Assembly: GCF_042767895.1 (NCBI RefSeq)
Contig: NC_091565.1
Location: forward strand, 2,336,511-2,349,010
DNA from: Penaeus vannamei
Lineage: Eukaryota > Arthropoda > Malacostraca > Decapoda > Penaeidae
Length of the DNA: 12,500 bases
Direction of reading: 5' to 3'
Below are positions 7,489-12,500 of the stretch, one piece after another. The notes beneath the pieces are model-generated. The model had not been told where the DNA came from and did no database searches. It saw only the letters and a list, made by a program, of their open reading frames with translations. The position numbers were made by a program, and so were the translations under genes. Positions within the stretch are counted from its first letter, which is position 1, and the number at the start of each line of letters is the position of its first letter.

Positions 7489-7608
7489 ATCACCTTTTTT
7501 TCGGTTTCGCGTTCTTTCATCTTTCTCACTTTTCGCTTTTTTGTTTTTTTTCCATTTTTGTTTCTCTTTGTCTTTTTGTTTCTGTCTTTTTCTCTTTCAC
7601 TTTCTTTC

Positions 7609-7692
<84 letters not shown>
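7489..7692. repeat. T-rich lead-in and (CT)n microsatellite
   Basis: TTTC/TTTG words precede a CT run of about 80 bp at 7612-7692. Confidence 0.93.
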
Positions 7693-7695
<3 letters not shown>

Positions 7696-7790
7696 CTCTC
7701 TCTCTCTCTCTCATTCTCTCTCTCTCATTCTCTCTCTCTCATTCTCTCTCTCTCATTCTCTCTCTCTCTAATTCTCTCTCTCTCTCTCTC
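7693..7790. repeat. 14-bp ATTCTCTCTCTCTC minisatellite
   Basis: ATTC marks occur at about 7693, 7713, 7727, 7741, 7755 and 7771, so the unit settles to 14 bp in the middle. One A substitution in a CT array was apparently copied repeatedly. Confidence 0.85.
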
Positions 7791-7869
7791 GGATTACTTC
7801 CAGGAAAGCATAAGTATTCTGTAAAGAAGAGATTTCATATCAAGATTCCCTTCTTTTTCTTCTTCCTTT

Positions 7870-7978
7870 TTCCTTCACTTTTATTTTTTCATTATATATG
7901 TATATATATTTTTTTTCTACACGAGAATTTTCCTTCATTTTTATTTATTTATTTTTTTTTTTTTTTTCTACACGAGAA
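7870..7978. repeat. Diverged tandem duplication of about 55 bp
   Basis: Both copies begin with TCCTTCA followed by TTTTATTT and end with a T run and CTACACGAGAA; the endings are at about 7917-7927 and 7968-7978. Copy one has an ATATATATGTATAT insertion and copy two a longer T run. Confidence 0.75.
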
Positions 7979-8280
7979 GAGGAGTCAAGAGGCACTAGTC
8001 CTATGGTGGCCATATCCTGGGCTCGCATCCCTCCGAGGACAGCGCAAACAATTGGGGCCGAATGCCGAGACACCGCAGAGGGGAGCCAAGTGGACGTAAC
8101 TGCTCAATTCCGTGACAAGATGACCCCTTTAAAGTAACTTAAAGTAACTTAAGTGTCTTTCTTTGTACGAGGAACCAGGGCTTAGGTTCCCGCCCGATCC
8201 CGTTTTCTGTGGACTCGCGGCGGAAGTTCGAGGGGTGACTGTCCTATTTTGAGTGATGTGTCTCCTTTCGGGGTTTTCCT
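7979..8280. other. Complex unique island, no gene assigned
   Basis: About 300 bp of balanced, CpG-containing sequence. A minus-strand frame of about 46 codons (roughly 8100-7965) and a plus-strand frame over the same bases both read normal amino-acid mixes, and neither resembles a family I know. TTAAAGTAAC is directly repeated at about 8129-8149. A small perfect stem GGAACC/GGTTCC with an 8-nt loop lies near 8171-8190. No tRNA or snRNA structure could be built. Confidence 0.4.
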
Positions 8281-8435
8281 TCTTTATTCCTATTCCGCCT
8301 CTGGTCTGCTTTACTCCTTCTTCTTCCTTAATCTCCCTTTTCCTCTTTCCTTTCTCTCATTTCCCTTCTACTTTGCCTACTCCCCCTTCCTTCCTCATCC
8401 CCCCTCCGCTTCTTTCACTTCCTCTTCCTTCTAAA
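8281..8435. repeat. Degenerate C/T-rich tract
   Basis: TTCC, CTCC and CCTTTCC words make this low complexity, without a clear unit. Confidence 0.7.
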
Positions 8436-8714
8436 ATACCAAAAGAGATTCGCCGATTTAATAGCTATCCGAGAGACATTAATCTCATCTCATTTCTTTA
8501 TTGCCGCCGGATGCATAGAGCTTAATGTCGGGCCTGTTAGAAGACGTTCGTAAATCGTTTTTTTTTCTTTTTTCTTTTCTTTCTTTCTCTCTTTCTTTCT
8601 CTCTTTCGTTCTTTTCTTTTCTTTGAAAGGGAGAGCGTAATTAATTCGTAATTGGATACCACAAACGATATTATTATTTGTCTGTCTAGTTAATTATCGT
8701 TGATTTAGTGTCAC
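8436..8714. other. Mixed island with (CTTT)n patch
   Basis: Complex sequence at 8436-8556 contains an 8-bp inverted repeat, GACATTAA at 8475-8482 and TTAATGTC at 8522-8529. A T-rich CTTT patch occupies about 8557-8628, followed by AT-leaning sequence. No gene is recognised. Confidence 0.5.
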
Positions 8715-9310
8715 GGAAGAGAGAGGGAGAGGGAAGGGAATTGGAGACGCGGGGAGAGGGGGAGAAAGGAGGAAGAGAGAGGAAAGGGGGGAGAGGAGAG
8801 GAGGTTAAAAGAAAAAAGGGAGGGAAGTGAGAGGGAAGAGGGATGGAGGGGAAGAAGAGGAAAGAGAGAGAAGTGAGAGGAAAGAAGGAGAGAAGAGGAG
8901 GCGAAAGAAGAGGGGAGAAAAGAAGTGAGATGATAGGGGAACAAAGGAGCATACGCGGAGAAAGGGGGAGAGAGGGTGGCGAGAGGAAGGAGAAAGTGAA
9001 GAGAAACAGAGAAAAGAGGGAGAGAAGAGAAAGCGAGAGGAAAGTGAGAGAAGAGGAGGCGAGAGAAAAGAGGGAGAGAAGAGAAAGCGAGAGGAAAGTG
9101 AGAGAAGAGGAGGCGAGAGAAAAGAGGGAGAGAAGAGAAAGTGAGAGAAAAGAGGGAGAGAAGAGAAAGCGAGAGGAAAGTGAGAGAAGAGGAGGCGAGA
9201 GATAAGAGGGAGAGAAGAGAAAGCGAGAAGAAGGAGAAAGAGAAGAGAAACCGAGAGAAAAGAGGGAGAGAAGACGAAAGCGAGAGGACGGAGAGGAGAC
9301 GTAGAAAGAG
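8715..9310. repeat. Purine tract with 54-bp minisatellite
   Basis: Degenerate A/G sequence fills the region. From about 9000 a 54-bp unit is clear: AAAGCGAG begins at 9030 and 9084, a variant at 9138, then 9166 and 9220, a variant at 9248 and another copy at 9277. Steps are 54, 54, 28, 54, 28 and 29, so some copies are half units. Each contains AAAGAGGGAGAGAAG. Open frames here are Arg/Glu/Lys repeats. Confidence 0.85.
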
Positions 9311-9479
9311 AATGGTTAGATTTATGTGTATTTATGTACATTGGGTTACTTTGTCTACGGCCGCAACCACTGAATTTGTCTCCTCGCTCGGGCCTTAGGC
9401 TCCTCCCCCCCCCCCGTCTCCCCTTACCTAGGTCTTAGATCTTCCCCAGTTGCCCTGAGCCCCCCCCCCCCCCCCCCCC

Positions 9480-9480
<1 letters not shown>
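9311..9480. other. Short island ending in C11 and C20 runs
   Basis: Complex sequence at 9311-9404 is followed by C11 at 9405-9415 and C20 at 9460-9479. CTTACCTAGG at 9423-9432 reads as AG|GTAAG on the minus strand, a donor-like site with no pyrimidine tract upstream, so I do not call it. Confidence 0.6.
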
Positions 9481-10610
<1,130 letters not shown>

Positions 10611-10680
10611 TGGGCGCCGAAGGTAGCTCGTGGTCCTAAAAACCACTCACGTAAATGAAATTTCTTTTGAATATATTCGC
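10611..10680. other. Short unique island
   Basis: About 70 bp of complex sequence has a small stem, GTGGT with ACCAC, near 10630-10646. Nothing else is identified. Confidence 0.45.
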
Positions 10681-11056
10681 CCCCCCCCCTTCCCCTCCCC
10701 CCACATTCTCTCCCCCTCTCTCCTTCTCTCCCTCTCTCCACCTCTCCCGTCTCTGCACCTCTCCTCCTCACACTCTCTCCCCCTCCCCCTCTCACACTCT
10801 CTCCACCTCTTCCCCTCTCTCCCTCTCTCCCCCTCCCCCCTCACACTCTCCTCCCCCTCACCCCCCCTCTCCCTCCCTCCCCCTCTCCCACTCCTCCCTC
10901 TCCCTCCCTCCCCCTCTCCCTCCCTCTCCCTCTCTCCCTCCCTCTGCCCCCTCTTTCTCTTGCCTCTTCCCCCTCTCTCCGCCTCTCTCCCTTCTCCCCC
11001 TCTCTCCCCTCTCTCTCCCTCTCCCCCTCTTTCTCTTTGCCTCTTTCCCCTCCCTG
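10681..11056. repeat. C/T-rich (CTCTCC)n/(CCCCT)n tract
   Basis: Near-pure C/T sequence of CTCTCC, CACCTC and CCCCCTC words, with an initial C9 run. Confidence 0.88.
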
Positions 11057-11262
11057 CTTTTTGGAAAATAAATAACTCAGCACGCTGTTTCATTCCGGTA
11101 TTAGATACATACGGAATGTAATGTTGATTTTGTTGTTGTTGTTGTTGTTGTTTGTTCGTTCCTCTGAGGACTTCGGTTTTATGCTTTTTGTTTTGTTTGT
11201 TTGTTTGTTTGTTTCTCGAAATGGTTCTTTGTTTTTTGTATTTGAAGGATTGGTGAGGCATT
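11057..11262. other. Unique island with hairpin, (GTT)n and (GTTT)n
   Basis: AATAAA at 11067-11072 is followed by an inverted repeat, CATTCCG at 11091-11097 and CGGAATG at 11112-11118. Then come (GTT)n at about 11129-11152 and (GTTT)n at about 11193-11213. The order resembles the 3' end of a retroposon with a simple-repeat tail, but no LINE or SINE body is recognisable. Confidence 0.45.
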
Positions 11263-11498
<236 letters not shown>

Positions 11499-12112
11499 CT
11501 TAACTGATTATCTATCAGTCTAATTATCCATCTATCTACTTATCTGTTTATCCCCCTTACGCTCAATCTCTAGTCTATTTCATTCCCCTTCATCTCCTTC
11601 CTTCCCCTCCTCTTTTTCTTCCCTTCCCCTTCTCTTGTCCTCCTCTCCCCCTTCCTCTTCTGCTTCCCCTTACCCTCCACTTCTCCTCTCTTTACCCTCC
11701 CCTTCCCCTCTTCCTTTTCTCTCCTCCCTTCTCCTCTCCTTTACTCTCTCCCTTATCTCTCCGCGCTTTCCCCTCTCCTCCTCCTCCTCCTCCTTCCCCT
11801 CTCTCCTTTCTCTTCCCTTCCCCTCTCCTTTCTCCTCCTTTCTCTCCCCCTTCTCCTCCTTCTCACTCACACTTCTCCTCCTCCTAACACCCTTCCATTT
11901 AGTCCTTTCGGCTTATCCTCCGTGACACCTCACTCCCCCTCCCCCTCTCCCTACCCCTTTCACCCTCCAGCTGATGACCTTTGACCCCATCCTTCCCCCC
12001 CTGTCCTGACATCCTCTTAATCCCCAACCCCTTCCCACCCCTCCTATCCCACCCCTCCTCTTCATCCCTCCTCCCCACCCCACACCCCTCCCTGGAGCGT
12101 CCCCCCCTCAGT
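11499..12112. repeat. TATC remnants then C/T- and C-rich tract
   Basis: Decayed TATC words to about 11550 give way to CCCCTTCC, CTCC and (CCT)n sequence to about 11890. The last 200 bp are C-rich but more complex, with CCACCCC words. No gene is supported. Confidence 0.82.
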
Positions 12113-12500
12113 AAGAGTATCATGAGAGATCAAGTATGTAGATGAGATAGAGAGAGAAGGCGTCGGAGCGAGATTGATGAGGGAGAGAAGGAGAGGAAGG
12201 AGAGGGGAGAGGAGAAGGATAAGGAGGGGAGAGAAGGAGGAGAGGGGAGAAGGAGAGGGGAGAGAAGGGAGAGGGAGGAGAGGAGAGGAAGGATAAGGAT
12301 AAGGAGGGAGGAGAAGGAGAAGGAGGAGAGGGGAGAAGGAGAGGGAGAGGAGAGCAGAGGAAGGAAAGGGGAGAGGAAGGAGAGGGAGGAGAGGGGAGAA
12401 GGGGAGGGGAGAGAAGGAGGAGAGGGGAGAGACGGGAGAGGGAGGAGAGGGGAGAGGAGGGGAGAAGGAGGGGAGAGGGGAGAAGGAAGGAGGAGAGAGG
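12113..12500. repeat. GGAGA purine tract running off the window
   Basis: A short complex stretch to about 12176 leads into pure A/G DNA with GGAGGAGAGGGGAGA recurring at irregular steps (about 12237, 12322, 12385, 12416 and 12441) and GGATAAGGATAAGG at about 12291. It continues past the end. Confidence 0.9.

Noticed and set aside
7293..7694. Minus-strand frame ending in a normal-looking 30-residue segment
   Set aside because: All upstream codons are GA repeat, poly-Gly and G/C-run translation, so the frame has no credible start or body. Only the last 30 codons look natural and they could be chance.
8155..8245. tRNA or small structured RNA around GGAACC/GGTTCC
   Set aside because: The stem is only 6 bp with an 8-nt loop, and no cloverleaf or snRNA motif could be built around it.
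9423..9432. Minus-strand splice donor or recursive site at CTTACCTAGG
   Set aside because: On the minus strand the upstream DNA is G-rich, with no pyrimidine tract or branch point, so only a donor-like word remains.

Overview
This window is eukaryotic, almost gene-free DNA dominated by simple repeats. No complete protein gene, rRNA, tRNA, CRISPR array or recognisable transposase or reverse transcriptase can be supported. Long (GA)n/(CT)n, (CA)n/(GT)n, (AT)n, (TATC)n, (CTT)n, (CTTT)n and (ACCCC)n arrays, poly-C and poly-T runs, and kilobases of degenerate purine or pyrimidine tract fill roughly three quarters of it. This texture fits an arthropod genome with extreme microsatellite content. A decapod crustacean, penaeid shrimp in particular, is my best guess; it is inferred from composition, not from a diagnostic gene.

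Layout: 1-252 purine tract; 253-430 GC-rich island with a membrane-segment-like open frame; 431-1600 pyrimidine minisatellite; 1604-1750 (GT)n; 1751-2146 island with a CTCF-like motif at 2073-2087; 2147-2382 (CTTT)n; 2550-2984 (CCCT)-type tract; 3126-3520 G-rich then (GA)n; 3649-4319 (CTT)n and (CT)n with a 270-bp duplicated module; 4320-4690 AT-rich and mixed island; 4691-5150 purine tract with an 83-bp minisatellite; 5311-5351 (ACCCC)n; 5521-5833 (CTCTGT)n and (CT)n; 5971-6378 diverged 60-78-bp repeats with a hairpin and a large (CA)n; 6438-6956 the longest low-repeat island, holding a recursive-splice-like site; 6957-7245 a 160-bp duplicated module; 7381-7488 C20 beside G-runs; 7489-7794 (CT)n; 7795-8714 mixed DNA; 8715-9310 purine tract with a 54-bp minisatellite; 9460-11056 poly-C, (CTT)n, (CT)n and C/T-rich DNA; 11057-11270 island; 11263-11498 (TATC)n and (AT)n; 11499-12112 C/T-rich; 12113-12500 purine tract.

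There are no genes here to work together. The informative structure is two-layered. Several simple repeats sit inside larger tandem units of about 54-270 bp, so the locus seems to grow by segmental duplication and then by expansion of the dinucleotides within each copy. Purine and pyrimidine blocks also alternate along the strand, which makes the window rich in potential fold-back, triplex, Z-DNA and quadruplex structures. The functional hypotheses most worth testing are the juxtaposed 3'/5' splice site at 6566/6567, the CTCF-like motif at 2073-2087, and the exon-like fragment at about 360-430. All three are inferences from sequence alone.
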